A stretch of DNA of 61,148 nt, from contig CAIMOX010000004.1 in assembly GCA_903843225.1 (NCBI GenBank), forward strand, positions 1 to 61,148, in the 5' to 3' direction. The notes beneath the pieces were generated by a model that worked only from the letters and a program-made list of their open reading frames with translations, had not been told where the DNA came from and searched no databases. Made by a program: the position numbers and the translations under genes. Below, in pieces: positions 50,248 to 59,001 of the stretch. How positions within the stretch are numbered: the first letter of the stretch is position 1; each line of letters opens with the position of its first letter. This DNA comes from an uncultured Actinomycetes bacterium. Lineage in GTDB: Bacteria > Actinomycetota > Actinomycetes > Nanopelagicales > Nanopelagicaceae.

Positions 50248-51267
50248 ATGCGCAAACTGGTTGTTGTTACAGGTGGTAGTGGTTATATCGGCTCTGTTTT
50301 ATGCCCACTTCTAGTTGAAGCAGGATATCGAGTACGCGTTCTTGATCGCTTTTTCTTCGGCAACACCATCCCAGATTCCGAGAATATCGAAAAAATAAAG
50401 ATCGATTCGCGACAGATAATGCAATCGCATCTTCAGGGTGCATATGCGGTTTTAGATCTAGCCGCACTCAGTAACGATCCAGCAGGTGAGCTTGATCCAG
50501 TTAAAACTCTTGATATTAATTATCGCGCTCGCCGTCGACTCCAAGAATTGGCATCTGATATCGGAGTTGAAAGATACATACTCGCATCATCGTGCAGTAT
50601 TTATGGATTTCAAGATGGCATCCTGGATGAAAACTCCCCAACAAACCCCTTAACTACTTATGCAGAAGCTAATTTGCGAGCAGAAGAATCAGCTCTGCAG
50701 CTTCACGCCAATGGTACCGACTTGGCCGTAACTCTATTTAGGCAAGCAACGATGTATGGTCTAAGCCCAAGAATGCGTTTTGACATTGCAGTAAACGGCA
50801 TGACCCTTGGAATGTGGCAGAACGGAACAATCCCGATGCTTCGTGATGGCACACAATGGAGACCTTTTATTCACATCCGTGACACATCGAAGGCATTTAT
50901 TCTTGCTTTAAACGCAAAGAGAGAATTGATCGCAGGCGAGCGTTTTAATGTTGGTTGCAAAGAACAGAACTATCAAATCATGCAGCTAGGTGAATTAGTG
51001 GCTGAGGGAATTGGAAAGAAATTCGATTTCACCTGGTACGGGGATCCTGATCACCGCTCATATCAAGTCAATTTTGACAAAGTTAAAGATGTGCTTGGTT
51101 TTACCCCAGATTGGACACCACTCGAAGGTGCTAAAGAAATTGCTGATGCCTTAGAGAGCGGGACTGTCAAACCTGACATCTACACCAAAACCCTAGCCTG
51201 GTACACAGAATTAATTGAATGGGAAAAGCGAATGAAGGACCTTGCTCCAGATGGAAACATATTGTGA
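50248..51267 (+). CDS. Extended SDR nucleotide-sugar epimerase/dehydratase with altered catalytic motif
   Basis: A 339-residue protein with AAAGGAG before its ATG. Rossmann motif VTGGSGYIGS; Ser block ASSCSIYG at about 113-120; the catalytic YxxxK motif reads YAEAN (Tyr138, Asn142), so the Lys is missing. The substrate part has FRQATMYGLSPRMRFD, WRPFIHIRDTSKAF and FNVG, typical of nucleotide-sugar SDRs. The Lys to Asn change would impair the normal mechanism unless another Lys substitutes. The gene overlaps rfbD by four bases and likely contributes to a deoxysugar pathway. Confidence 0.82.
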   Translation: MRKLVVVTGGSGYIGSVLCPLLVEAGYRVRVLDRFFFGNTIPDSENIEKIKIDSRQIMQSHLQGAYAVLDLAALSNDPAGELDPVKTLDINYRARRRLQELASDIGVERYILASSCSIYGFQDGILDENSPTNPLTTYAEANLRAEESALQLHANGTDLAVTLFRQATMYGLSPRMRFDIAVNGMTLGMWQNGTIPMLRDGTQWRPFIHIRDTSKAFILALNAKRELIAGERFNVGCKEQNYQIMQLGELVAEGIGKKFDFTWYGDPDHRSYQVNFDKVKDVLGFTPDWTPLEGAKEIADALESGTVKPDIYTKTLAWYTELIEWEKRMKDLAPDGNIL

Positions 51268-52124
51268 GTTCAGTTTCAATTATCGGTCCAAATGGTCAAC
51301 TTGGTTCAGATTTAGTAAAAGTCTTTTCGGTTGCAGGCTGGAAAGTAGTTCCAATAACGCATGGTGAAATATCAGTTGAAAACCCAGAGTCTGTTTCGGG
51401 TGCTCTCAAGATTGTGCGGACAGACTGGGTGATTAACACTGCTGCTTTCCATAAGGTGGATGAATGTGAAAAAGATTCGCAAAAAGCATGGGAGATAAAT
51501 GCGTTCGGCGCAAAGAATGTTGCAGTAGCAGCACGTGATCTGGGAATGCGCGCCGTATTCATTAGCTCAGATTATGTCTATTCTGGCAATAAAGAGGATT
51601 CATATTCAGAATGCGATCTGGTATCACCTGTCAACGCATATGGGCATTCCAAAGCTGGTGGAGAGGCAGTGACCTTGGCTGCGAATGAAAAGAATCTAGT
51701 GATCCGAATTGCGAGTGTTTTTGGCGCTGCAGGAAGCAGCGGTAAGGGTGGCAATTTCGTTGAAACCATCATTAATAAGGCAAAGGCTGGGGAACCGTTA
51801 TCAGTAGTCGACGATATTTTAATGTCCCCTACTTATACAGTGGATGCAGCTCAAAAGATTTTAGAACTTTTGAATCTTAACCAGAGTGGTACTTTCAACG
51901 CGACAAACTCTGGTTCAACAACTTGGTTTGGGTTTGCACAAGAAATTCTCAAACAGACGAAATTAACTACCGAGCTAAATTCGTCCAAGACGAATTGGGA
52001 ATCTGCTTTAAAACGACCCAAGAACTCCTCATTGGATATCAAAAAAATCGAGGGCCTTTCAATAAGTTCTCCAAGTTGGTCAGAAGGGCTAAGCCGCTAC
52101 CTAGTAGAAAAAGGCCACATCTAA
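51264..52124 (+). CDS. rfbD: dTDP-4-dehydrorhamnose reductase
   Basis: A 286-residue SDR; start GTG 51264 overlaps the previous stop (GTGA), while a longer frame to 51219 lies inside the previous gene. N-terminal SIIGPNGQLGSDL, the DWVINTAAFHKVDECE block, SSDYVYSG and the intact catalytic YGHSK are RmlD signatures. It reduces dTDP-4-keto-L-rhamnose (or a related keto sugar) with NADPH. RfbD, RfbA and RfbC follow one another, while RfbB is absent from the window. Confidence 0.88.
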   Translation: MSSVSIIGPNGQLGSDLVKVFSVAGWKVVPITHGEISVENPESVSGALKIVRTDWVINTAAFHKVDECEKDSQKAWEINAFGAKNVAVAARDLGMRAVFISSDYVYSGNKEDSYSECDLVSPVNAYGHSKAGGEAVTLAANEKNLVIRIASVFGAAGSSGKGGNFVETIINKAKAGEPLSVVDDILMSPTYTVDAAQKILELLNLNQSGTFNATNSGSTTWFGFAQEILKQTKLTTELNSSKTNWESALKRPKNSSLDIKKIEGLSISSPSWSEGLSRYLVEKGHI

Positions 52125-52993
52125 TGAAGGGCATTATCCTTGCTGGCGGAAGTGCAACCAGGCTGCGCCCGGCTTCACTAGGTGTAAGCAAGCAATTGAT
52201 GCCCGTTTACGACAAACCTTTGATTTACTATCCATTAACTACTCTTTTGTTGAGCGGTATTCGTGAGATCTTATTGATTTCTACGCCTCATGATCTTCCT
52301 CAGTTTAGAAGACTTTTTTCAAATTCTAACTCATGGGGAATTGAGATTTCATTTGCAGAACAACGAAATCCAGGTGGCCTTGCAGAGGCTCTGTTGATTG
52401 GTGAAAGCTTTATAAATGGTGGGGAAGTCTCCCTAATTTTGGGCGATAACCTGTTTCATGGAACTGGCCTAGGCCGACAACTTCAAGATTCCTTTGTAAA
52501 CCCCGGGGCTCTGATTGCTGCCTATCATGTTTCCGATCCAAGAGCATTTGGAGTAGTGGAATTTGGTAGTGATGGACTTGCAAAGTCTCTTGAAGAAAAG
52601 CCTGTGATACCCAAAAGTTCTTGGGCAGTGCCAGGTTTATACTTTTATGATGAAACTTCTGTAGATAGAACCAAATCTCTCCAAAGGTCTCCTCGCGGAG
52701 AACTTGAGATTACCGACCTAAACCGGAGTTATTTGAATGACAGCCAGCTGCGTGTGAAAACATTCGCGCGAGGTACAACATGGCTCGATATGGGTACTCC
52801 TGCAACACTCTTAGAAGCGGCTGAGTATGTGCGTATTGTTCAAGATCGACAGGGACTTTTGATTGGATCTCCAGAGGAAGCGGCATGGAGGTCAGGATGG
52901 ATCGATGATCAAAAATTATTGGAAATCGCAAGCGGACTAAAAGCAACACAATACGGTCAACTACTTGGCAAATTGCCAGAAGAGGAAAAATAA
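52124..52993 (+). CDS. rfbA: Glucose-1-phosphate thymidylyltransferase
   Basis: A 289-residue nucleotidyltransferase; ATG at 52124 overlaps the rfbD stop (TAATG); the longer frame from 51923 is not used. N-terminal LAGGSATRLRP, SKQLMPVYDKPLIYYPL, the LILGDNLFHG metal block and WLDMGTPATLLEA are RmlA signatures. It makes dTDP-glucose from dTTP and glucose-1-phosphate. Length matches the family. Confidence 0.94.
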   Translation: MKGIILAGGSATRLRPASLGVSKQLMPVYDKPLIYYPLTTLLLSGIREILLISTPHDLPQFRRLFSNSNSWGIEISFAEQRNPGGLAEALLIGESFINGGEVSLILGDNLFHGTGLGRQLQDSFVNPGALIAAYHVSDPRAFGVVEFGSDGLAKSLEEKPVIPKSSWAVPGLYFYDETSVDRTKSLQRSPRGELEITDLNRSYLNDSQLRVKTFARGTTWLDMGTPATLLEAAEYVRIVQDRQGLLIGSPEEAAWRSGWIDDQKLLEIASGLKATQYGQLLGKLPEEEK

Positions 52994-53527
52994 ATGCCTA
53001 TCCAAGTTGAAGAAACTGCCATCCCTGACGTAAAAATTGTCCGCGCGACACGCTTTCATGATGAACGTGGATTCTTTACTGAAACTTACAAGGAAGCCGA
53101 ATATCTTGAGGCGGGAATACCAAAATTTGTTCAGGATAATTTATCGGAATCATCCAAAGGTGTCATACGTGGGCTGCACTGGCAAACCTCACCTTACGGA
53201 CAAGGAAAGCTTGTTAGTTGCCTGAGTGGCGCTATTTTGGATGTTGCAGTTGACATTCGAAAAGAAAGCCCAACTTTCGGTCAACATGTTTCAGTTGCAT
53301 TAAATTCATATGAACAAATTGCATTGTGGGTGCCTGAAGGGTTTGCCCATGGATTTCAGGCACTAGAAGACGGTACGCGTGTTCATTATAAAGTTACGAA
53401 TTATTGGAATAAAGACTCTGAAAGATCATTAAATAGCCTTGACCCTCACCTGGGAATACCTTGGCATAAGTTACCCATATTGTTGTCAGAAAAAGACAAC
53501 TCAGCTCCAACTCTCCGGCAAGTATGA
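52994..53527 (+). CDS. rfbC: dTDP-4-dehydrorhamnose 3,5-epimerase
   Basis: A 177-residue cupin-fold epimerase following rfbA without a gap. DERGFFTETY, VIRGLHWQ with the catalytic His, VDIRKESPTFG and ALWVPEGFAHGFQAL are RmlC hallmarks; the catalytic His-Asp pair is present. It inverts C3 and C5 of dTDP-4-keto-6-deoxyglucose. It overlaps the RgpF-like gene by four bases. Confidence 0.94.
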   Translation: MPIQVEETAIPDVKIVRATRFHDERGFFTETYKEAEYLEAGIPKFVQDNLSESSKGVIRGLHWQTSPYGQGKLVSCLSGAILDVAVDIRKESPTFGQHVSVALNSYEQIALWVPEGFAHGFQALEDGTRVHYKVTNYWNKDSERSLNSLDPHLGIPWHKLPILLSEKDNSAPTLRQV

Positions 53528-54306
53528 TCAAAAGAAATTTCAATAGGTATACAAGGAGAGTTGCAGGAAGACTTCTAGATGCATTGTGTGTGATTTTTGA
53601 TCTCTTTTCACAAACTTCATCGAAGGTTACATTAGTCAGAAAAAGTCTTGACTTTGAAAAAAGCAGCAGGTTTCTTGTCTTTGTATTTTATGGACCCATA
53701 ATCATGAAAAGACATTTAGATTTTCTGAATTCCATGAGTAAAAAAGGTATACATGTTGTTGTAGTAAGTAATGGATGCGAAAATATCGGGGACAACCAAC
53801 TTCTAAATCTAAGTATTGTCCGCCGCAAAAATATTGGCCGTGATCTTGCTGCATACAGAGATGCAATTCGAATTATTTTGGACAAAGGAGAAGGCGAACT
53901 CCAGTACATATTTTTGATAAACGATACTATGACATGGGATGATCGCATCATTGATTGCTTATTGGCTAGATTTGATTCTAACATTGACGTGCTATCCATA
54001 ACTAAGTCCTATCAAATTATCCCCCACATACAAACCTTCGGACTTTTAGTAAGAGGTAGTGTTGCTTCAAGATTCGTTAAATATTCAAACTGGCGGAATT
54101 GGAAACTCAAAAGGACTATAGTTTTCCGAGGTGAAATCATGCTCCAGCGAAGACTTGAAAATCATGGGTTAAGAGTGGGTAGCCTAATCGATGGGGAAGC
54201 CTTACAAAAAAAATATCTTAGAACTGACGAATTTCCACTTAATCCTACAAATGAGTTAGCAGATCATCTTGCCAAGGAAATTTTTGGTATTAGAAAAATT
54301 AAGTAA
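53524..54306 (+). CDS. RgpF-like rhamnan synthesis family protein
   Basis: A 260-residue cytoplasmic protein. The core VVVVSNGCENIG, then RRKNIGRDLAAYRDAI and IFLINDTMTWDD match the rhamnan synthesis F family (N-x-GRD-x3-Y motif), glycosyltransferases that add rhamnose-type residues to surface polymers. It directly follows the dTDP-rhamnose genes. The N-terminus is basic and may associate with the membrane. The base composition becomes more AT-rich from here to about 60 kb. Confidence 0.8.
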   Translation: MIKRNFNRYTRRVAGRLLDALCVIFDLFSQTSSKVTLVRKSLDFEKSSRFLVFVFYGPIIMKRHLDFLNSMSKKGIHVVVVSNGCENIGDNQLLNLSIVRRKNIGRDLAAYRDAIRIILDKGEGELQYIFLINDTMTWDDRIIDCLLARFDSNIDVLSITKSYQIIPHIQTFGLLVRGSVASRFVKYSNWRNWKLKRTIVFRGEIMLQRRLENHGLRVGSLIDGEALQKKYLRTDEFPLNPTNELADHLAKEIFGIRKIK

Positions 54307-55015
54307 TCGAATTCCTAGCAAATATTGCATCCATTTGAATCATTTTTCCATAGTTTTTTTCAGAAAATGATTCGACTAATCCAACCAAACTGAAGCCAAG
54401 AGGCTCGAGGTAGCTTATTAAAGATTTCAAGGTGGAACCTCCTATGTACGCCTCGACCAGCGATGCTTCAATGACCAGAACTTCAACTTTGCTAAGAGTA
54501 TTTTTGGCTCCTTTCAGAGCTTCGATCTCATAGCCTTGTAAGTCCAGTTTTAATAGAATTGGGCCAAGTAGTGAATCTGCCAATAAGTCCAGTGGGACCA
54601 TCGAAACATTCCGAATTTCTTCGAAAAAGACCTCAGGGGCGGCTCCCAGGTGAGCATTAGAAAACTCCATAAAACTGGAAGATTCGCCAGAATTTGAGGC
54701 TATATGAAAAGCAGCACTTTTAGATTCGGATCCCAACGCTAATGCATGACTCTGAATTTTTGTAAATTTCTTCAAAATTTCAAAATTCTTTGGTGAGAGT
54801 GAAGTTATTGGATCGATTAGCAAAAGATTTGGGTTTGATTGCAGATTGAGAAATGGCAATACGTCTTTCGCCCAAGTACCATCATGGGCTCCAGCGTCAA
54901 TGACAGACGAGAATTCCCAGTGCCGGAGTAAATTTATGAGGCGATTTCTTGGGATCAAATGAGAAAGACTAGTCACTTCCGCAGTTAGGGCCTTTAGCTT
55001 AGATAGTATTCGCAT
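54299..55015 (-). CDS. FkbM-family methyltransferase
   Basis: A 238-residue SAM-dependent methyltransferase on the strand opposite to its neighbours. SAM site SSVIDAGAHDGTWAKDVLPF, LLKLDLQGYEIEALKGA with the FkbM Asp, and VLVIEASLVEAYIGGS are typical. FkbM enzymes O-methylate sugars or small molecules and frequently occur in polysaccharide clusters. The end overlaps the RgpF-like gene by eight bases in convergent orientation, so it needs its own promoter, in the roughly 30 bases before the next plus-strand gene or inside it. Confidence 0.87.
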   Translation of the reverse strand: MRILSKLKALTAEVTSLSHLIPRNRLINLLRHWEFSSVIDAGAHDGTWAKDVLPFLNLQSNPNLLLIDPITSLSPKNFEILKKFTKIQSHALALGSESKSAAFHIASNSGESSSFMEFSNAHLGAAPEVFFEEIRNVSMVPLDLLADSLLGPILLKLDLQGYEIEALKGAKNTLSKVEVLVIEASLVEAYIGGSTLKSLISYLEPLGFSLVGLVESFSEKNYGKMIQMDAIFARNSIT

Positions 55016-55047
55016 GTGTCTATAGTAACGAATAACGAGGTCGTATC

Positions 55048-56928
55048 TTGAATATCGGAGATGTCTGGCGAATCTTTAAATTAAACTACGGCCGGAGAGG
55101 ATTTCTTCGCCTAGCAATTTATTTTTTGCGACACCCTGGATCGGTCCTCACTGTAGTGCGGATCGCCCGGAAACGCGATTGGCTTTCGGCAAGATCTATT
55201 TTTTTGCCAATTCTAAACAGAGAAAAACTTAACAAAGATGAAGTTCATTTCAATGCGTCTCTTGAAATTAGGAACGAGGCAAATCGTTGGCTTAGAAAAA
55301 ATAATTTCAAATCTCATAATTTTAATTATTCAGTGATTATTCCTGTTTTTAAGCCAAAATTAAATTTGTTAGAAGAAGCTGTTCGAAGTGTCACATCACA
55401 AACGAACAAAAATTGGGAAATAATATTGATTGCAGATGGAATTGAATCCGCAAATGAAATATATAAAAGCAACACCTTGAAAGAGCTCGTTACTAATTTC
55501 GACACACGCCAGTTATTCCCAACAGTGGGCTTTGAGAATTCGAAGATTAGTTTGATTGTTCAGCCTAAAAGAGTGGGTATTCGTGATACGACAATTGCTG
55601 CTATCAAAGTTGCAAAAGGGGATCGGGTGGTTCTATTGGACCAAGACGACCTACTCAATGCCCAAGCGATTGATTCCTTTGATGTCTTCGATAGCACCTT
55701 TGGTGGCATATACACAGATCATGCTGTAGTTACTGAAACTGGGGTGATTACTGAAACTTTCCGCAAACCAAAATGGTCACCATTTTTGGCGCATCAGATT
55801 ATGTATTTTGGCCACAGTAAATGCTTTAGGAAAGATTTGATTGAGAGTTTTTATACAATAGAACTTGACGATTTGACCGCTGATCATATTGCAATGCTTA
55901 AAATTGGGCTTGCTGGTTATGGCATCGCACACATACCACTTCTGCTTGCTGCCTGGCGAATAAATGACACTTCTTTAGCTTATAGTGCAATTACTAAGCC
56001 GGAAGTAATGCTGAATTTTGAAAAGTCAATATCTGAAATCAGTGCTTCAAATTCTTTACACTTTCAAGGAGTGTACGGACCGTTTTTCCATCGCCTTGCG
56101 CCTATTGTTAATAATAGCTTTAAGCAACCTGCGCTAGACATCATAATTCCAACTATGTGGTCGGGTGACCATGCTATACGGCTTCTCAACCAATTAAAAA
56201 CTCTCATAAAAGATTCGCATGTAAATATAATTTTGATTGATACTAATCTTAATTCTAGACCGACTGAATTTGTTAAGATTCAAGAATCTTTTGGATCCAA
56301 ACTAAAAGTCCTGGTCTGGGATGAAAAATTTAATTATTCTAAAGTAAATAACTTTGCTTTTCATCAATCAGATTCTGAGGACGTGCTATTTTTGAATGAT
56401 GACACAAGATTATTAACTTATGACACGTTCCGAAAAATGCAAGCGATGCTGGCATTTCCCGGAATTTCAGCTGTGGGAGCAAAACTACTTTATGAAAATG
56501 GAACAGTTCAGCATGGCGGTGTAGCCTTAGGGATACGGGGGACTGCGGACCATATGTATCGGAATTGGAAGTATTCGGATTCAGGTGTTCACGATTCACT
56601 AAATTGGTCTCGCGAAGTTTCTGCAGTAACCGCAGCGTGTTTGCTGACAAAGAGAAAGTTTTTCTCGGAAGTGGGGGGTTTTGATGAAGAGTTTGATATT
56701 GCTTACCAAGACCTGGATTTGTGCCTGAAATTATCAGATAAATTTGGTTCCATTGTTCAAATGCAGAGTGTATTTTTGTTGCACATGGAAAGTGTATCTA
56801 GAGGATCTGCATATTCATTTCCTGATAGGTCGAAAATACTCTCAAATTGGCACACTGATGGAGTGTTAGATCCATTTACCGTGGGTTCGCGATGGAGAAA
56901 TTCGAGTACGGCCAATAACAATGGGTAA
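55048..56928 (+). CDS. Two-domain family 2 glycosyltransferase
   Basis: A 626-residue protein starting with TTG 55048 (GAGG upstream). The first GT-A domain (about 92-320) begins YSVIIPVFKPKLNLLEEAVRS and contains VVLLDQDDLLNA; the second (about 365-590) begins LDIIIPTMWSGD and contains VLFLNDDTRL and FDEEFDIAYQDLDLCLKL. Such tandem GT2 proteins extend surface polysaccharides, each domain adding one linkage. Both DxD-like motifs are present, so both sites may be active. It overlaps the next gene by eight bases. Confidence 0.9.
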   Translation: MNIGDVWRIFKLNYGRRGFLRLAIYFLRHPGSVLTVVRIARKRDWLSARSIFLPILNREKLNKDEVHFNASLEIRNEANRWLRKNNFKSHNFNYSVIIPVFKPKLNLLEEAVRSVTSQTNKNWEIILIADGIESANEIYKSNTLKELVTNFDTRQLFPTVGFENSKISLIVQPKRVGIRDTTIAAIKVAKGDRVVLLDQDDLLNAQAIDSFDVFDSTFGGIYTDHAVVTETGVITETFRKPKWSPFLAHQIMYFGHSKCFRKDLIESFYTIELDDLTADHIAMLKIGLAGYGIAHIPLLLAAWRINDTSLAYSAITKPEVMLNFEKSISEISASNSLHFQGVYGPFFHRLAPIVNNSFKQPALDIIIPTMWSGDHAIRLLNQLKTLIKDSHVNIILIDTNLNSRPTEFVKIQESFGSKLKVLVWDEKFNYSKVNNFAFHQSDSEDVLFLNDDTRLLTYDTFRKMQAMLAFPGISAVGAKLLYENGTVQHGGVALGIRGTADHMYRNWKYSDSGVHDSLNWSREVSAVTAACLLTKRKFFSEVGGFDEEFDIAYQDLDLCLKLSDKFGSIVQMQSVFLLHMESVSRGSAYSFPDRSKILSNWHTDGVLDPFTVGSRWRNSSTANNNG

Positions 56929-57973
56929 CAAAATCCTAATCTCAATTGACTCTGAATCTGAAGCAAATTCGAGTTATCATGTCACGAACGTTGCTCTTCA
57001 TCTGAAGAGATTAGGTTTCATAGTGTCTGTTCAGTTTGCTCAAATCATGCCAGGGACTACTATGGATTTATTGAGGCAACAAAATATAGAATCATCAGTA
57101 ATAGGCACTAAAATACGCGATCTAGATTTTCTTTATCTTTGGTCACCGCGCAGTAAGAATAGATCTATCGCGAATTTGTATGACTATAAACACCTCATAG
57201 TGCACGTTGAAGACAATGATTGGTATCTTGAAGAATTATTAGGAAATTTAGATTCCCTCGGCCAAATTGATAAAACACTAGAGAAGTCTAGTTTGATCAC
57301 TTATATTAATTCAAATACAAGTTCGTTGATTCCCAAAGATATAGATACTTATCTCCTTCTTCCAGGGGTAGACGATGCTACTTTTTCTGATATTCAAGTT
57401 TCTTTACCCCTCGCAAAAATTTCATCAGGATTTTACCTTTATGCTGGCAACGTGACAGATTATGTGCTTGAAGGATTAACTAATATTGCATTCGCTGTAA
57501 AGGAATACAACAGGAAATTTGACACCGAAGACATCTTACTTGTCACCGGAAGGGACTGGACCAATCAACTGCTACATCGAATTCCTGACGTGGTAGTCAT
57601 AGGTAATTTTCTGGCCAAGGATATGGTGAGTAAATTGATGCGAAAGTCAATTGCAAATTTGCAATGTAGTTCGCAGGACGAGTTTGACTTATACAGATTT
57701 CCCAGCAAATTGCCCGAGTATCTCATTTCTGGGAGACCAACCCTGATCGAGAGATTTACTCTAGATATCGAATTGAGAAACAAAGAAAATTGTTTAGAGG
57801 TCGTTGATAAGTCAATGTCAGCTTGGCTGGAAGGCTTAATACAACTTAGGATGATGAGCAGTCATGAAATAAAGACCTTGGGTGAGAGTGCTAAAGACTT
57901 TGCTCTTCAAAATCTTTCTTGGAATAAATCAGTTTCTGGCCTTGCAGATAAATTACTCAAAATGCAGATGTGA
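56921..57973 (+). CDS. Probable glycosyltransferase (GT-B fold)
   Basis: A 350-residue soluble protein. It starts KILISIDSESEANSSYHVTNVALHLKRLG, has LLPGVDDATF in the position of the domain junction of family 4 transferases, FYLYAGNVTDYVL and a C-terminal YRFPSKLPEYLISGRPTLIERF similar to the nucleotide-sugar contact region. The exact family and sugar are unclear. It overlaps both neighbours, indicating one mRNA with the GT2 and epimerase genes. Confidence 0.7.
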   Translation: MGNKILISIDSESEANSSYHVTNVALHLKRLGFIVSVQFAQIMPGTTMDLLRQQNIESSVIGTKIRDLDFLYLWSPRSKNRSIANLYDYKHLIVHVEDNDWYLEELLGNLDSLGQIDKTLEKSSLITYINSNTSSLIPKDIDTYLLLPGVDDATFSDIQVSLPLAKISSGFYLYAGNVTDYVLEGLTNIAFAVKEYNRKFDTEDILLVTGRDWTNQLLHRIPDVVVIGNFLAKDMVSKLMRKSIANLQCSSQDEFDLYRFPSKLPEYLISGRPTLIERFTLDIELRNKENCLEVVDKSMSAWLEGLIQLRMMSSHEIKTLGESAKDFALQNLSWNKSVSGLADKLLKMQM

Positions 57974-58002
57974 AATACGGACACAGAATGGAGAAAATAG
58001 AG

Positions 58003-59001
58003 ATGAAGTCAGCCCTAGTTCTAGGTGCAGGGGGATTTATAGGAAGCCATATGGTGAAGCGACTTAAATCTGAAGGCTATTGGGTGCGGGGGGTGGATCT
58101 TAAGTATCCTGAGTATTCGAGTACTAATGCAGACGAATTTGTTATTGCTGATTTACGTAATGTCGAAGTTGTCAAACAAGTATTAATCCCAAGTTCGTCT
58201 CTGATCTTTGATGAGATATATCAATTCGCAGCAGACATGGGTGGCGCAGGTTTTGTCTTTACTGGAGAAAACGATGCTGAAATTATGCACAATTCAGCTA
58301 CGATCAATTTAAACGTTTTGGAGAGTTTGCATCAACACAATCAATCTATAAGACTGAATCATACCAAAATATTTTATTCAGGATCTGCTTGTATGTACCC
58401 CGCTTATAACCAGAAAGATCCCGATAATCCTAACTGCACAGAGGATTCAGCCTATCCCGCGGAACCAGATAGCGAATATGGCTGGGAAAAACTCTTTAGC
58501 GAGAGATTGTTTTTCGCTTATCATCGAAACCACAATATTCCAGTTGCGGTAGCTCGTTATCACAATATTTTTGGCCCGGAAGGTACATGGGAAGGGGGCC
58601 GTGAAAAAGCACCTGCAGCAATTTGTAGAAAAGTTGCGGCTGCGAAGGATACAGATTCAATCGAAATATGGGGGGATGGAAATCAAACTCGCTCATTTCT
58701 TTATATCGATGAGTGCATCGAAGCAACAAGAAGATTTATGATGCATACTGATTTTATAGGCCCAGTAAATATTGGCTCAGAAGAGATGGTCACAATAAAT
58801 CAACTAGTTAGTATCACCGCCGATATTGCTGGGAAAAAAATAGAAACATCACATATCGATGGCCCACAAGGTGTAAGGGGTCGAAATTCATCAAATAATT
58901 TGATCCGTGAAAAATTAGGTTGGGACTATAAAATGACATTGGCAGAAGGAATCCAAAACACTTATGAGTGGATCAGGTTTCAAAGTGAGATTGGGAAGTA
59001 A
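58003..59001 (+). CDS. GDP-mannose 3,5-epimerase-like SDR
   Basis: A 332-residue enzyme with ATG 58003 preceded by GGAG; a GTG at 57970 that overlaps the previous stop and an ATG at 57988 are in frame. ALVLGAGGFIGSH, the FAADMGGAGF block, SGSACMYPAY, catalytic YGWEK, and RYHNIFGPEGTWEGGREKAPAA are closely similar to GDP-mannose 3,5-epimerase, which makes GDP-L-galactose and GDP-gulose in plants and some bacteria. GTW/REKAP is especially diagnostic. It indicates an unusual L-sugar in this surface polymer. Confidence 0.85.
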   Translation: MKSALVLGAGGFIGSHMVKRLKSEGYWVRGVDLKYPEYSSTNADEFVIADLRNVEVVKQVLIPSSSLIFDEIYQFAADMGGAGFVFTGENDAEIMHNSATINLNVLESLHQHNQSIRLNHTKIFYSGSACMYPAYNQKDPDNPNCTEDSAYPAEPDSEYGWEKLFSERLFFAYHRNHNIPVAVARYHNIFGPEGTWEGGREKAPAAICRKVAAAKDTDSIEIWGDGNQTRSFLYIDECIEATRRFMMHTDFIGPVNIGSEEMVTINQLVSITADIAGKKIETSHIDGPQGVRGRNSSNNLIREKLGWDYKMTLAEGIQNTYEWIRFQSEIGK

